From: Cordylochernes scorpioides
Lineage: Eukaryota > Arthropoda > Arachnida > Pseudoscorpiones > Chernetidae
DNA length: 64,000 bases
Assembly (NCBI GenBank): GCA_030710605.1
Contig: CP092870.1
Span: 89,405,993-89,469,992 of the forward strand
Reading direction: 5' to 3'
The notes under the pieces were generated by a model. That model was not told the DNA's origin, did no database searches, and saw only the letters and a program-made list of their open reading frames with translations. How positions within the stretch are numbered: the stretch's first letter is position 1; each line of letters opens with the position of its first letter. The translations under genes and the position numbers were made by a program. Positions 34,165 to 45,116 of this stretch are shown here, piece after piece.

Positions 34165-34526
34165 CACACTTATATGGACAAAACTAAAGGAAGTTTAAAA
34201 TTTTGATATCGCTGTAAATAAATCCCTTTTCAAACAAAGGCTCACGTGCACAAGGGGAAAGGGAGAAAAAAAATTACTGTATTATTTTGTTGTTGTATGG
34301 CGAATCCATACAGGGCAATGGGCCTTAATAAAAGCCTTTTTGTTGTTGTTGTTTATATCGCCGGTGTCTTTTTTTTTTTTAAGGAGACAGAGGCAATTTT
34401 GTTCACAATTGGTTATCTCGTGTGTCTTCAATAAAGGTTACTGTATATCAAATATCTTTCAGAGGTATCTCAATCCTGGATATACATGCTAAAAGGTATA
34501 ATTTAAGTTTTGTCTATGCGTGGATA
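34165..34526. mobile_element. Tc1-like MITE with a retroelement tail inserted
   Basis: Left end atatggacaaaactaaagga, right end ttaagttttgtctatgcgtg. Between about 34205 and 34351 lies an insert with cacgtgcacaaggggaaagg, gtatggcgaatccatacagg and a (gtt)n tail. The same sequence, reversed, is at 38032-38150. Short duplications (atatcgc) border it. Confidence 0.55.
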
Positions 34527-34536
34527 TGGTATAGGA

Positions 34537-34712
34537 CAGGAGTTGGCAAACTGCGGCTCTTTGGGTGTGAAGCTGCGGCTATTTATATAGTTTCATATGC
34601 AAATATTATTTATGCGAATACTATTTATTATTGGCAAGAAAACATTTTGTGGCTTTTTTTAAAACTTTGAGATTCTGTAAATTGTAATTTTTGACTCTTC
34701 CTACTCAAACTA
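34537..34712. mobile_element. hAT MITE, degraded
   Basis: Begins caggagttggcaaactgcgg and is the reverse orientation of 4658-4868 (gtgtgaagctgcggct, attattggcaagaaaac, ttgtaatttttgactctt). The far inverted end is lost after cttcctactcaaact. Confidence 0.6.
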
Positions 34713-35640
34713 AAAGTATAAGAGTGTTAGCAAAAGCTGGCAAAATGCCAATATCCTTGAGTTACATCAAATTTATTTTCCTGTTTCAATTCTTTCTATA
34801 AAAACAGTCCATGCAATTAAATATAACCTAGGGGGAACCTGACGTCATTTAATTGCTTTGACGTTATAGAGGTCATCAATAAAAAAGCGTCTTGTAAAGA
34901 AAAGAAAAAATTTCTAATTCCATTTTCAAACCGGTAATAGTTTTCGCAATTGTATTGGGGATTAAAATTACATCTCTTTTTTTCTTGTTATTCTTTTAAC
35001 GTAAGAAATTTGGAAGATTGGAGAATAATTACAAAAGGAAAGGTAAATCTATATTTTTTCTGCATATTACATCGTCTTCTTAGATGGAATTGTCTAAATA
35101 TTTGATGGTAATTTATATTACTGAAGAGGAGTAGTATTTTATTGTAGATTGCATTAGGCCATTTTTGATTTTATTCAATGATGGATGCTCAAGGAGGAGG
35201 TCGCTAATGGGAGGTTTTACTGTATAGGGATGGTTTGAAAGTGCTTTTTTAGAATAGATAACAGTACGATATTTCCTTATGACCCAGCTTTGTTTGGGTA
35301 CTATCCCAATAAATGCTTGCCTAATGAATATTGTTTTAACAAATGTCAATTATTATTATTACAATAAAACCTTGCTATAGTGAATCGTACAGGGGATGAA
35401 CTTTTCGTTTACTATAGCCATTGTTTGGCTTATAGCCAAGGTTAACTATATTATAAAATAAATAATTTTACAGGATGATGTAAAGACCTTCCTATAATGC
35501 ACCATCTTCAGGACCAAAGAGACCTCACCAGAATGTATGTGATCCTTAAGACAGGACCTATATTTCAACCCTACCAAGAATATAAATTTTATCCATGAAT
35601 TTTCAGTCTCTATGACCTTGTCCCTCCATGATCATATCGT
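34713..35640. other. AT-rich, pogo-like MITE fragments only
   Basis: 35369-35465 is a left half of the pogo-like MITE (acaataaaaccttgctatag, cttatagccaaggttaacta). 35200-35225 ends with gaggttttactg. No gene seen. Confidence 0.45.
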
Positions 35641-35764
35641 ATATGTGGTAGGAGCTGGGGAGAAGTCCGACCACATCTTCCTGAGACCCTTCTGCACCCT
35701 TGGAATATTCGACCAAATTGTGGTCAGTTTCCAAGGTGACTAACGTAGAAGCGGCACCCATTTT

Positions 35765-36360
35765 ACAAAGAAGAGAAAGATAGAGGACATTGCGACTGCT
35801 GTGATAGAGATTCAGGGAGACATATGAGGCTCTTCATTGGACACGACAAAAACAACAGGAAATTGATATGGACCCAGAACAACAGCTTTACACACCAAAG
35901 ATAGAGAACATTGAGACTGCTGTGATAGAGATGTACGGAGACATCTGAGGCTCTTCATTAGACACGACGACAACAACAATCAGTTTAAATTCACAAACAT
36001 GTGCTATCATTGTCATCAATTTTATGTGGAATCCACCAAGATAGAAGACATTGTGACTGCTGTGATAGAGAAGCATGGAGACATCTGAGGCTCTTTATTG
36101 GGCACAACAACAAAAGCATAAAATTGACATAGACCTAGAACTTTAAACACCCAATTCAGAGGACATTGCGACCTCTGTGATAGAGATTCATGGAGACATC
36201 TGAGGCTCTTCTTTGGACACGACAACAACAACAGGAAAATGACATGGACCCAGAACAGCACCTTAAGACACCAAAAATATAGATAATTGCAACTGCTGTA
36301 ATAGAGATGTATGGAGACATCAGAGGCTCTTCTTTAGGCACAACAACAACCACCACCAAA
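35765..36360 (+). repeat. Tandem array of LINE 3' tails, about 5 units
   Basis: Units of about 115 bp repeat gacatggacccagaacag, ctttacacaccaaagat, gacattgcgactgctgtgat and ttcattggacacgacaacaa. Each unit is the last coding part and AAC-rich tail of the Jockey-like LINE seen at 52072-52342. A second array is at 61090-61690. The preceding 35640-35765 segment is the shared repeat with gtccgaccacatcttcc. Confidence 0.75.
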
Positions 36361-37100
36361 GAGATGTTTCACAATTTTGAGTTTCATAACTTTTACCTTT
36401 TTCAATGCATACGGGTCTACTAGCTAGTCAACCCCTATTCTTCTGTGTGTTTCTCTCAAGGATGGTAGGCGGGTTGAAGTACTACGTAATACAAGACATA
36501 TGTCGACATCTACTAGACATAGGGTTCCGGGCATTGAGTCATGGAACCGTGACCATTGGGGTCAGGGAGAATCGAGGCTCTCCACAGAAATTACAGCATT
36601 TGTCACCTATTGTCCACCTTCCAATGACGCATTCTTTTTCCACTGTTGTTTGTTTTTAACCTTCCTTCCTTTCTGCTGTAATCACTCGCCACTGCTAAAT
36701 TACAATTTAATTTCCTTCTCGAATTTTCTACATTTTCCTGACTCTTTTTTTGTATGAATGACAATTTGACGGTAAGTCATTACTAGGGGGGAAAATACGG
36801 TAAAAAATTTGAATAATTAGGATTTTGAAATCCAATTTTTTTTAGCTATCACTATTTTTTATTCTTCATATCTCGCAAATATATATAATCGAAACAATTT
36901 TCTTAAGACTTTTTTTTAAAAGTTTTTTTCTCCTAATTTATTATATCAAAATAATACCAAATCTCTCCCAAAAACTTTATCTTTATCAAGAATTTATATT
37001 CGAATAACTCTGCGGATAATTAAAATAGCCAATATATTAGATTAAAAAGATATGGTAGATGTTATTGTTGAAATCGCTGGGAGGGTTTGCCACTAATCAG
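36361..37100. other. No gene recognised
   Basis: Includes a mixed-composition block at 36480-36640 (catctactagacatagggtt and gggagaatcgaggctctcca) that may be a LINE or gene remnant, followed by AT-rich DNA. Confidence 0.3.
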
Positions 37101-37104
37101 CAAG

Positions 37105-37311
37105 GCCTTTCATGGAAAAAACTTAAAGAAGTGGAAATTTAATCTCGCCTATCGTCTATTTTTTTTTAAGGAGACAGAGACAATTTTGTTCAGACTTGGT
37201 TATCTCGTGTGTCTTCAATAAAGTTCACTGTAATATCTTTCAGAGTTCACGTCTGAATCCCGATATACATTTTAAAATATATATCTTTCTTAACTTTTGT
37301 CCATGAGTGTA
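37105..37311. mobile_element. Tc1-like MITE
   Basis: Ends ttcatggaaaaaacttaaag and cttaacttttgtccatgagt, with the canonical interior (gacttggttatctcgtgtgt). Confidence 0.7.
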
Positions 37312-37369
37312 TATTTGTTAACATTGCTGTAAAAGCAGTTGAAAATTTCCTTATTTGATAAATGAGTAT

Positions 37370-37640
37370 TCGTGACAAATAAGTTACATGTAATTCTACT
37401 GTCCTAAAAGCTTATGTCCATAGTTTGCTAAAATACCATTTCTAAGGTTCCGCCATTCAATGTAGCATATAAAAGCTACATATATTACAGTATTAAAGCT
37501 CTACAGAGGCGGTCTGGTAGTTCAAATTGACGAAACCGCTGAGAAGGTTCACCACTGATGAGCCAAGCCCTCCCAATATATTTTTTCATCGCAGTAAGGA
37601 CAGTAGAAGTTTGATTTATTTGTAAAAGAAACATTCGTGT
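37370..37640 (+). repeat. SINE-like dispersed repeat
   Basis: Contains gacgaaaccgctgagaaggt, tcaccactgatgagccaag and the atcgcagtaaggacagtaga arm. The tRNA-like A and B boxes are recognisable. Confidence 0.55.
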
Positions 37641-37859
37641 ATCAATGTTTCCATTTGTATTATAAATAAATTATATTTTTAAACGATGCCTATAAAATAA
37701 TTTCATCCATATTTATTCTTAATGTAAAAATCAATATGTTTGCGTTCTTTCATATGTAATATAATCTCACTATATATAGAGGGAAATATAATGGAACTAA
37801 ATGTTGGTCCCTTTTGGTTCCCTGTATCCACATATTCACTACAGCGATGGAGGTCGTTG

Positions 37860-38310
37860 GAGAAGTGGGTTAAACTGTCGATTTTTCGACAGACACGACC
37901 CGGAATTAAATCCCGTATTGGGTACTTTTTTATGAAAAAAAAAATTACTTAAGTGGCCCTCAATATGCTTATAAATCTCTGGACACTTTTATTTTTCAGT
38001 TCATCATTACTCTTCACAATTCAACATCAACAACAAAAAGGCTTTTATTAGGGCCCATTGCCCTATATGGATTCGCCATACAACCACAAAACAATACAGC
38101 AATTCCTCTCCCTTTCCCCTTGTGCACGCGAGTCTTTGTGTGAGTTCACAATTCATCCTTTCATACTTCATCCCTATGTATAGGAATAGTCTTATTTCTC
38201 CTTAAAATAATTTAAAATACGATTTTTCGTTAAAGAAACATTTGCGGTAAAACTTGTTAGACGTCGTTCTATAATCATAACCGCATTATATTTTATTATA
38301 GAATAGAATT
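37860..38310 (+). repeat. SINE with tRNA-like head, interrupted
   Basis: A tRNA-like segment (agtgggttaaactgtcg and gacccggaattaaatcccg, 37865-37925) precedes ctctggacacttttattttt and the body shared with 62470-62669. A 120-bp insert at 38032-38150 (reverse of 34205-34351) is bordered by ttcacaattca on both sides. Confidence 0.5.
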
Positions 38311-38379
38311 ACCTGCTAACTATCCACCATGATTATCTTGGTGAAATTTCTAGGATGATTCAACACTAATAAGCAAGAC

Positions 38380-38867
38380 CCTTCATGGAAAAAAAACTTA
38401 AGGAAGTGAAAAATCTTTAATCTCGTCTATCGTCTATTTTTTATTTTTAAAGAGGCACAGACATTTTTGTTCACACTTGGTTATCTCGTGTGTCTTCAAT
38501 AAAGGTCACTGTATATCAAATATCTTTCAGAGTTTTTTTGTTACTTAAATTTCCGTTTTATTGTTTTATCACTGTGTAAATCAGATTTTTGCATAACTGT
38601 AGTATATTTTCGGCTTCTTTGCGTGTATATATAATTGGATTAGATCCGAAAACGTCAGTAGCGTAATTTTCCTGTCGAAGGGCGGTTGAGCCCGAAAGCT
38701 TGAAATAAATTTATTTGCTAAAGATACTCATCCCTCAAGCTTATTGATTTTTAACATTCTATTAAGGGATTAGCCTATTAACTATTAATTAATCTTTCAG
38801 AGTTATTGTCTGATTCCCAATATACATTTTAAAAGCTACATCTTCCTTTATTTTTTCCAAGTATGTA
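38380..38867. mobile_element. Tc1-like MITE interrupted by a hammerhead insertion
   Basis: Left half tggaaaaaaaacttaaggaa to atctttcagagtt and right half attgtctgattcccaatat to ttccaagtatgta join into a normal MITE when 38535-38804 is removed. Confidence 0.7.
38535..38791 (+). mobile_element. Hammerhead-like insertion, 257 bp, 13-bp TSD
   Basis: Perfect duplication atctttcagagtt (38522-38534 and 38792-38804) inside a MITE. Plus strand at 38671-38702: CUGUCGA, A, GGGC, loop GGUUGA, GCCC, GAAA, GCUUG. Stem II is intact, core position 6 is U. AGCU next to the core is self-complementary. No inverted arms. Confidence 0.7.
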
Positions 38868-39078
38868 TTTGTAACATTGCAGTAAGAGCAGTTGAAAATT
38901 TCCTTATTTAATAAAGAAGTATTCTTGCACTATGTATACTTGGAATTTGTACCACCATATTACTACTATAGTCGTTATTCTCTCACTATATGGTATTACT
39001 AATATTATGGATTATCCTTGGTCCGTTATAAGGAAGGATTTGATATATTCCCGGTTTGTTTTAGCGTGTTTTACTGTA

Positions 39079-39520
39079 TTGCCAAACTGTGAATTTGAAT
39101 CCACGTGTGGTATAGGAGGTTGAAGGGATGTTTGACCGTTGTGGCAAATATTTGCAAATTACTGCAATCTTGAAGGCCATTAGTGACTTTGACTGACTCA
39201 TATTTACATACCTCGTCAGTCTGTAATTAGAATTTTTATTTCTTCAGCCAAGGTCAAGCTATTTCTTACAGCATTCTCAGACATTCCCAAATAATTTCAA
39301 AACAATTAAATCAACAACAGTTGATTAGATTTGAAAATTCTTGATTTTGTTTGTTAAATCCAAACAAAGATTTCTTTAGAAGGATCATTTCTTAGTTGAA
39401 TCAATTTTTTAGATTGTGACGCTTCATTTTTTCTGTTGAAAAGTCGATAGGTTAAATATTTTCATTGATTTATTCAGTGATAAAGAATTTAGAATTGAAT
39501 AGTTCTGCGAGAGGCATTCT
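39079..39520. other. No gene recognised
   Basis: 39019-39078 is the right end of a pogo-like MITE (gatatattcccggtttgttt). The rest is AT-rich, unassigned. Confidence 0.35.
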
Positions 39521-39658
39521 CTATTCTCTAGGATTGGCTCGGATGCAGGATTTGATGGGAATGCTGCGGAAGGTGGTGATGTAGACAGCTATCCATGCAA
39601 CCAGGAGTACTGCAAACACAGCAAGTACGATGTGGTTGAGGGATTGTTCGCTCGGCAT
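39521..39658 (-). CDS. Small ORF, 45 residues, one transmembrane segment
   Basis: ATG at 39656-39658, TAG at 39521-39523. The product begins MPSEQSLNHI and has a hydrophobic stretch of about 22 residues (VLAVFAVLLVAWIAVYITTF), then a basic tail with SIPIKSC. GC content is higher than the flanks. Layout (short N-terminus, one membrane helix, then an IP-containing tail) resembles the ORF at 47164-47439 on the same strand. A membrane micropeptide is possible. No known family was identified. Confidence 0.35.
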   Translation of the reverse strand: MPSEQSLNHIVLAVFAVLLVAWIAVYITTFRSIPIKSCIRANPRE

Positions 39659-39789
39659 CCTGATTCTTAGTTTCCTTTGTTCCTTTCATTCCTTTGTTAT
39701 AATCATTCGGGAATCGTCAACTTGTATAACATTTCATAAATAGAACAAGTATTAAAATTGAGCTTCATCTGATTGTTTTACGGAATGTT

Positions 39790-41340
39790 TAAAAGGCATC
39801 ACTTGATCGTTCAACAGGAGGATGAAAGAGAAAGACATACTTGATCGTTCAACAGGAGGATAAAAGAGAAAGGTATACCTGATCGTGTAACTGGAAGTTG
39901 AAGGAAAAGACATACCTGATCGTTCAACCAGAGGATGAAAGAGAAAGACATACCTGATCGTTCAACTGGAGGATGAAAGAGAAAGACATACCTGATCGTG
40001 TAACTGGAGGATGAAAAAAAAGACATACCTGATCGTGTAACTGGAGGATGAAAAAAAGACATACCTGATCGTGTAACTGGAAGTTGAAGGAAAAGACATC
40101 ACCTGATCGTTCAACTGGAGAATGAAAGAGAAAGACATACCTGATCGTGTAACTTGAGGATGAAAAAAAGACATACCTGATCGTGTAACTGGAGGATGAA
40201 AAAAAAGACATACCTGATCGTGTAACTGGAGGTTGAAGGAAAAGACATCACCTGATCGTTCAACGGGAGAATGAAAGAGAAAGATATACCTGATCGTGTA
40301 ACTGGAGGTTGAAGAAAAAGACATCACCTGATATTGCAACTGGAGAAGGAAAGAGAAAGGTATACCTGATCGTGCAACTAAAGGTTGAAATAAAAGGCGT
40401 CGCCTAATCGTGCAACTGAAGCCGCAAAGAAAAGACATCACCTGATTGTGCAAATGAAGCTTGAAAGAAAAAACTTCACCTGATCGTGTAACTAAAGCTT
40501 GAAAGAAAGTACTTCACCTGATCGTGCAATTTAAGTTTAAAAGGAAAGACACCGTCTGATTGTGTAACTGAAGCTTGAAAAAAAAAGGCGTCGCCTGATC
40601 GTGTAACTGAAATTTGAAAGAAAAACATCTGATCATGCAACTGAAGTTTGAAAGAAAAACATCTGATAATGCAACTGAAGTTTAAAAGAAGGCACATTAC
40701 TTGATCCTGTATTTAGAGGCTTCAAGAAAATATTTCCTATTGTGCAACTGAAGGTTGAAAGAAAAGGCATCCCCATATCGTGTAACTGAAGGATGAAAGA
40801 GAAAGGCATCACCTGATCGTGCAGTTATAGGTTGAAAGAGAAAGGCATCACCTGATCGTACAGTTATAGGTTGAAAGAGAAAGGCATCACCTGATCGTAC
40901 AGTTATAGATTGAAAGAAAAGGCAGCATCCCGTGATCGTGTAACTGGAAAATGAAAGAGAAAGGCATCACCTGATCGTGTAACTGAAGGATGAAAGAAAA
41001 GACATCACCTGATCGTCCAACTGTAGGTTCAAAGTAAAGGCATCACGTGATCGTGTAACTGGAGGTTGAAAGAAAAGGCATCACCTGACCGTGTAACTGG
41101 AGGTTTAAAGAGAAAAGGCATCAAGTGATCATGCAACTGGAGGTTGAAAGAGAAGGCATCACGTGATCGTGTAACTGGAGGTTTAAAGAAAAAGCATCAC
41201 GTGATCGTTTAACTGGAGAATGAAAGAGAAAGGCATCACGTGATCGTGTAACTGTAGGGTGAAAGAAAAAGGCATCACGTGATCATGCAACTGGAGGTTG
41301 AAAGAGAAGGCATCACCTGACCATGCAACTGAAGTTTTTT
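39790..41340. repeat. Tandem array, about 38-bp unit, about 39 copies
   Basis: Unit: gaaagagaaagacatacct, gatcgtgtaactggagg. Spacing between successive gatcg sites is 37-39 bp. Divergence increases toward 40400-41300. Minus-strand frames with repeated FHPPVTRSGMSF are products of the repeat. Confidence 0.9.
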
Positions 41341-41799
41341 TTATGATAGATGGTGCAAGCTATCAGTCGCAGAATCAGGTGATGTCTTCTTCTTAACCAT
41401 ATACGATGGTATCTGGATATGCTCCTTATCATGGCTATCAACGTTTCTTTATTGATGAGAGCCGCAACCCAAAGCCATTGTAAACTTGAAGGTCTTTGTC
41501 GAATTTATTGAAGCTGGTGTTTAGGGAACATATTATTTTATTTACTCAATTCCTTTTCCTAATGTTGAACCTGGTCTACATGTCACATATACTACTGAAA
41601 ATATCTACAACAGGCCATGGTACAAGGTTACTAAATTAATCATCGTTACATCATAAAGAAAGAGACATTTTTCTGAAGAATAGTTTATTCTTTTAATTTA
41701 GGATATTCTAATAAGATTTTGATAAGGTTTTTCTTAAAAACAACAGATACGGTGAAGATTCACATATATAAGTATTTATCCAGAATGAACCACAAATGT

Positions 41800-41958
41800 T
41801 GATGTTTTAAAGAAGACAGAAGCAATTTTGTTTATATTTGGTTATCTCGTGTGTCTTCAATAAAGGTTACTTTGTATCAAATAACTTTTAGAGTTATTGT
41901 CTCAATCTCGATATACATGGTAAAAGGTACAACTTCCTTAAGTTTTGTCTATGAGTGT
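41800..41958. mobile_element. Tc1-like MITE, left end lost
   Basis: Interior gttatctcgtgtgtcttcaa and end acttccttaagttttgtcta then tgagtgta. Lies 95 bp from the Ty3/gypsy element. Confidence 0.65.
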
Positions 41959-42052
41959 ACATCAAGAGAAAATAACTAAAGATAAAAGACATATCAAAAG
42001 ATAATAAAATCCTGCAGTAGTTAAAGCAAATAAGTAAATCGAAAAATAAAAT

Positions 42053-42238
42053 TGTGATGTTCCTCTCTTCGATTAAATAAATAAATATATTTTAATTATA
42101 TATCTTTCTAATGTCAAACATACACTTTTTTAATAGATTCTTAACAACAACAATAATTACAGTGCTGCCAAATCCAAACAATCAAAAATAAATTAATTAA
42201 ACAGAGTAGATTATAATATTATTATAAGGTATATTACA
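42053..42238 (-). repeat. 3' LTR
   Basis: Near-identical to the 5' LTR apart from a deletion. Directly upstream (42239-42250) lies a purine tract, GGGGGAGT on the minus strand, the likely polypurine tract for plus-strand priming. Confidence 0.9.
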
Positions 42239-44286
42239 ACTCCCCCGACTTCAAGCGACTTCATCCCTCCTGGGATGTCGATGCAGATAAGGATGGATAT
42301 TGGAGATGTGAGCCGTTCTTGGAGTTGTATCATCAGATAACTTTTATCACCAGATAGCTTCCATTCCTTTCCAACCTTCTGATGTCTTACCAAAATATAA
42401 TCGTCGATATTCATCTCTGGTGGCAGGGCCTTCTTACGACTGTTAAAATAAAACTTTGTTCTTTGTCGGTAGAGGTTTTGCTCAATTTGACTTTTTTCTG
42501 TTTCATAAAGGGGACAGTGAAGATTGAGCTCTTTATCGGCAGGTAAAACAGGGGAAGTTTTTGTAAGTTTGAATAAAGGGGAGCAACCCAGGTAGGAGTT
42601 GTAGGATCTATTATGGTAGCGTACTGCCGCTTTTAAGGCATTTTTCCATCCACCCTTGAAGTGAGGATAGCATGAGAGAAAGGTCTTTATATCTCGTATA
42701 GCTCGTTCCGCTAAACCATTTCCTGCAGGGTGATAAGGAGAAGTAGTTATTAATCGGATGTCTTTGGAGGTTGCCCACCTAGGAAATTCTCCATACACAA
42801 ATGATCTCCCTTGATCGGAGACTATAGTTCTCACTGATTTCAGATCCTCGTGTTCGTTGAAATATTTTATTAGAACACGGCCATGTTGTTTCATTGCCTT
42901 TGCTTGAACCACCCTAGTAGCCTCGTCAATAATTAGTAAAAATGTTGAATTCTTATCCTTGATGTTAGAAGGAGACTCGGCGAAATCTACATGTACAGTA
43001 TGGAAAGGTACCCTTGATTGATAGGGCAAACTCATCTTTGAAGGACGGCTCTTATACTTGAACTTGACTCTTTGACAGATAGGACAAGAAGATACATATT
43101 TCCTTATGTCATTCCTCATACCAGGCCAAACAAAGTGTTGCTTTATTTTATAATATGTCCTCCAAAACCCCGAATGTCCTCCTGATAAGGGATCATCATG
43201 GTACATAGATAAAATTGAAGTTCGATGTTCGTGAGGGACAGAATATTTCCCGTGATCTTCTAATTTTAAAGGAATACTCTGATGTTTAACAAACAGTACG
43301 GTTTGATCGCTGGAATCGGGTGTTTCTACAGCCAATCTAGACAGCGCGTCTGCATCGCTGAGCTCCCTGCCAGAACGGTGGTTCACTCTCATTTCGAATG
43401 AGCTCAGAAACAGCTGCCACCTCGCAAGTCGATCCCGGAGATGGCCACAGGAAAGTAGCTGTGTCAATGCGCGATGATCCGTGTGGACAACAAAAGACTT
43501 GCCTTCCAAATACCATCTGAAGTGTTTGACAGCCTTCAACACAGCAAGGCATTCTTTTTCAGTGATGGAATAATTTTGTTCAGCCTTGGAAAATGTATAG
43601 GAATAATAACTAATCACTCTGAGTTGAAGTGACCTCCTTTTATTCACGTCTCTCTGGTAAAGAATAGCCCCTGTTCCATAATATGAAGCATCTGTTGACA
43701 TTTCATAAGGCAATGACTCATCCGGGATTGCCAGTATTGGTTTTGACGTGATGATATCAATAAGTTTTAAATAGGCCTCTTCACATTTATCAGACCACAT
43801 AAAACTAGAATCTTTTTTCTTCAGGTTGTCCAACGGTCGAACTATCGTGGCATAGTTTGGTATATAGGCCCGAAAATGACCTGTAAATCCAGTAAAACAT
43901 TGTAGTGACTTAAGATCATATGGGCGTTTCATGAGTTTAGCCTTTTCGATTACTTCCTCCTTCATTTGCTTCGAGTTACCGTTGATAATTCTACCTAAAA
44001 GTTCCACCTCAGATACACAAATTTGGCACTTGCCCAAGTTCACTGTCATATTATATTGATTCAGTCTATTGAGAACTTTGTAGGTGAGGGAAGCACATTC
44101 TTCAAGGGTTGGGGCGCCACAACAAATGTCGTCAATGTAAACAACCACTCTGAGTTCCAATAAATCAGCCAACATCTCGCTCATAACCCTTTGAAATCTA
44201 GGAGGTGAATTTTTCCACCCGAACGGTAGTCTCTTAAACTCATAAAGTCCATCAGGTGTTACAAAAGCAGAAAATTTTCTCTTGGC
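42239..44286 (-). pseudogene. pol: Reverse transcriptase, RNase H and integrase
   Basis: Open from 44286 to beyond 42239 (the frame runs into the LTR, stop at 42211). Order: reverse transcriptase with FGWKNSPPRFQR and the catalytic YIDD box (near 44139). The RNase H has STDASYYGTGA, KECLAVL and VHTDHRAL. The integrase zinc finger pattern is H-H-C-C (GGHSG, KQHFVWPG, CPIC). The integrase core has VDFAESP, SDQGRSF and GNGLAERAI. No chromodomain seen. This section has no further breaks, unlike the upstream part. Full Pol would reverse-transcribe and integrate the element. Confidence 0.9.
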
Positions 44287-44287
44287 T

Positions 44288-44839
44288 TTAAGTTAGACCG
44301 ACTTGCCAAAACCCATCCTTCAAATCAATTTTTGTAAAGTATCGACAACCACCAAATTTATTAATGATTAAGTCGATTCTAGGAAAAGGAAAAGGGTCCA
44401 AAAGGGTCTCTTTGTTCAACTGTCGATAGTCAATACAGAGTCGGTAGGACGAGTCCGTTTTAGGAACTAGAATACAAGGTGATGCGTACTCAGAAGTAGA
44501 AGGAGTAATAATATCCCCATCTAGCATCTCCTTGATTTTTCCAGCAGTCCATGCTCTCTTGTGATCCGACATAGGGTAAGGTTTACACGCCACGATGTTA
44601 TTATTGGGCTTCAATAGAAAGGCGATCTCGTGTAATGGTAATTCCTTTTTGGAGACATTGCAAAGCTTGGGGAATATAGTGATCAGGTCATCACTGGTAA
44701 AAATAATTTCTTTTGACCGCAAAGACAAGCACTTAATCTCATCAGTCCCAAAGTTCCATTGAATTCGGAGATCCCTCATGGTGGGCTTTCCTATTAACAG
44801 TTCGAATGGCATCTCCCTCAATATTGTCGCCGTCATCAT
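44288..44839 (-). pseudogene. pol: Protease C-terminus and reverse transcriptase N-terminus
   Basis: 183 residues. Early part holds the protease remainder (FELLIGKPTMRDL). The fingers of reverse transcriptase follow: SPCILVPKTDSSYRLCIDYR and FTKIDLKDGFWQVGL, with the first catalytic Asp in IDLKDGF. The frame ends in TAA at 44288-44290. One extra base at 44287 separates it from the continuation (AKRKFSAFVTPDGLYEF) in the next frame. Confidence 0.85.
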
Positions 44840-45116
44840 TCTCTGTTGATCGTCAACCTCTGAAGTTCCACCTCAATATTCTCAGTACCTCGGACATGAC
44901 TTTCGTCAATCGTTGTTATCGTGGTCTCTGATGAATAACTTTTCCATTTATATTTGGCCAAAAGGTCTCTTCTCATTAGATTGATAGAAGAACCTGGATC
45001 CAAGAAAGCAACAAGTTTTACACCATTTATAATAACGGGCAACATAGAATCGGGACTTTTGCAAGACAAAAATAGGATCGATTTTGTCATCGGGATCGAA
45101 CAACCCTCTAAATTTA
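44836..45116 (-). pseudogene. pol: Protease (N-terminal part)
   Basis: In the -1 frame after the slippery site. The active-site region reads VAFLDPGSSINLM, where aspartic proteases of this class usually have D[ST]G. Here it is DPG. The frame stops with TGA at 44836-44838, and the rest of the protease (LLIGKPTM, equivalent to the conserved G-x-D region) continues in the next frame, so a frameshift splits the domain. Family assignment is firm, function is lost. Confidence 0.8.

Noticed and set aside
39190-39250. Minus-strand CTGACGA near 39220
   Set aside because: No GAAA or stem II partner; local sequence only repeats gactgac.
39811-40697. Minus-strand frames of a repeated FHPPVTRSG type
   Set aside because: They follow the 38-bp tandem repeat and shift frame repeatedly.
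43337-43552. 71-codon minus-strand frame
   Set aside because: Shadow of the gypsy pol frame.
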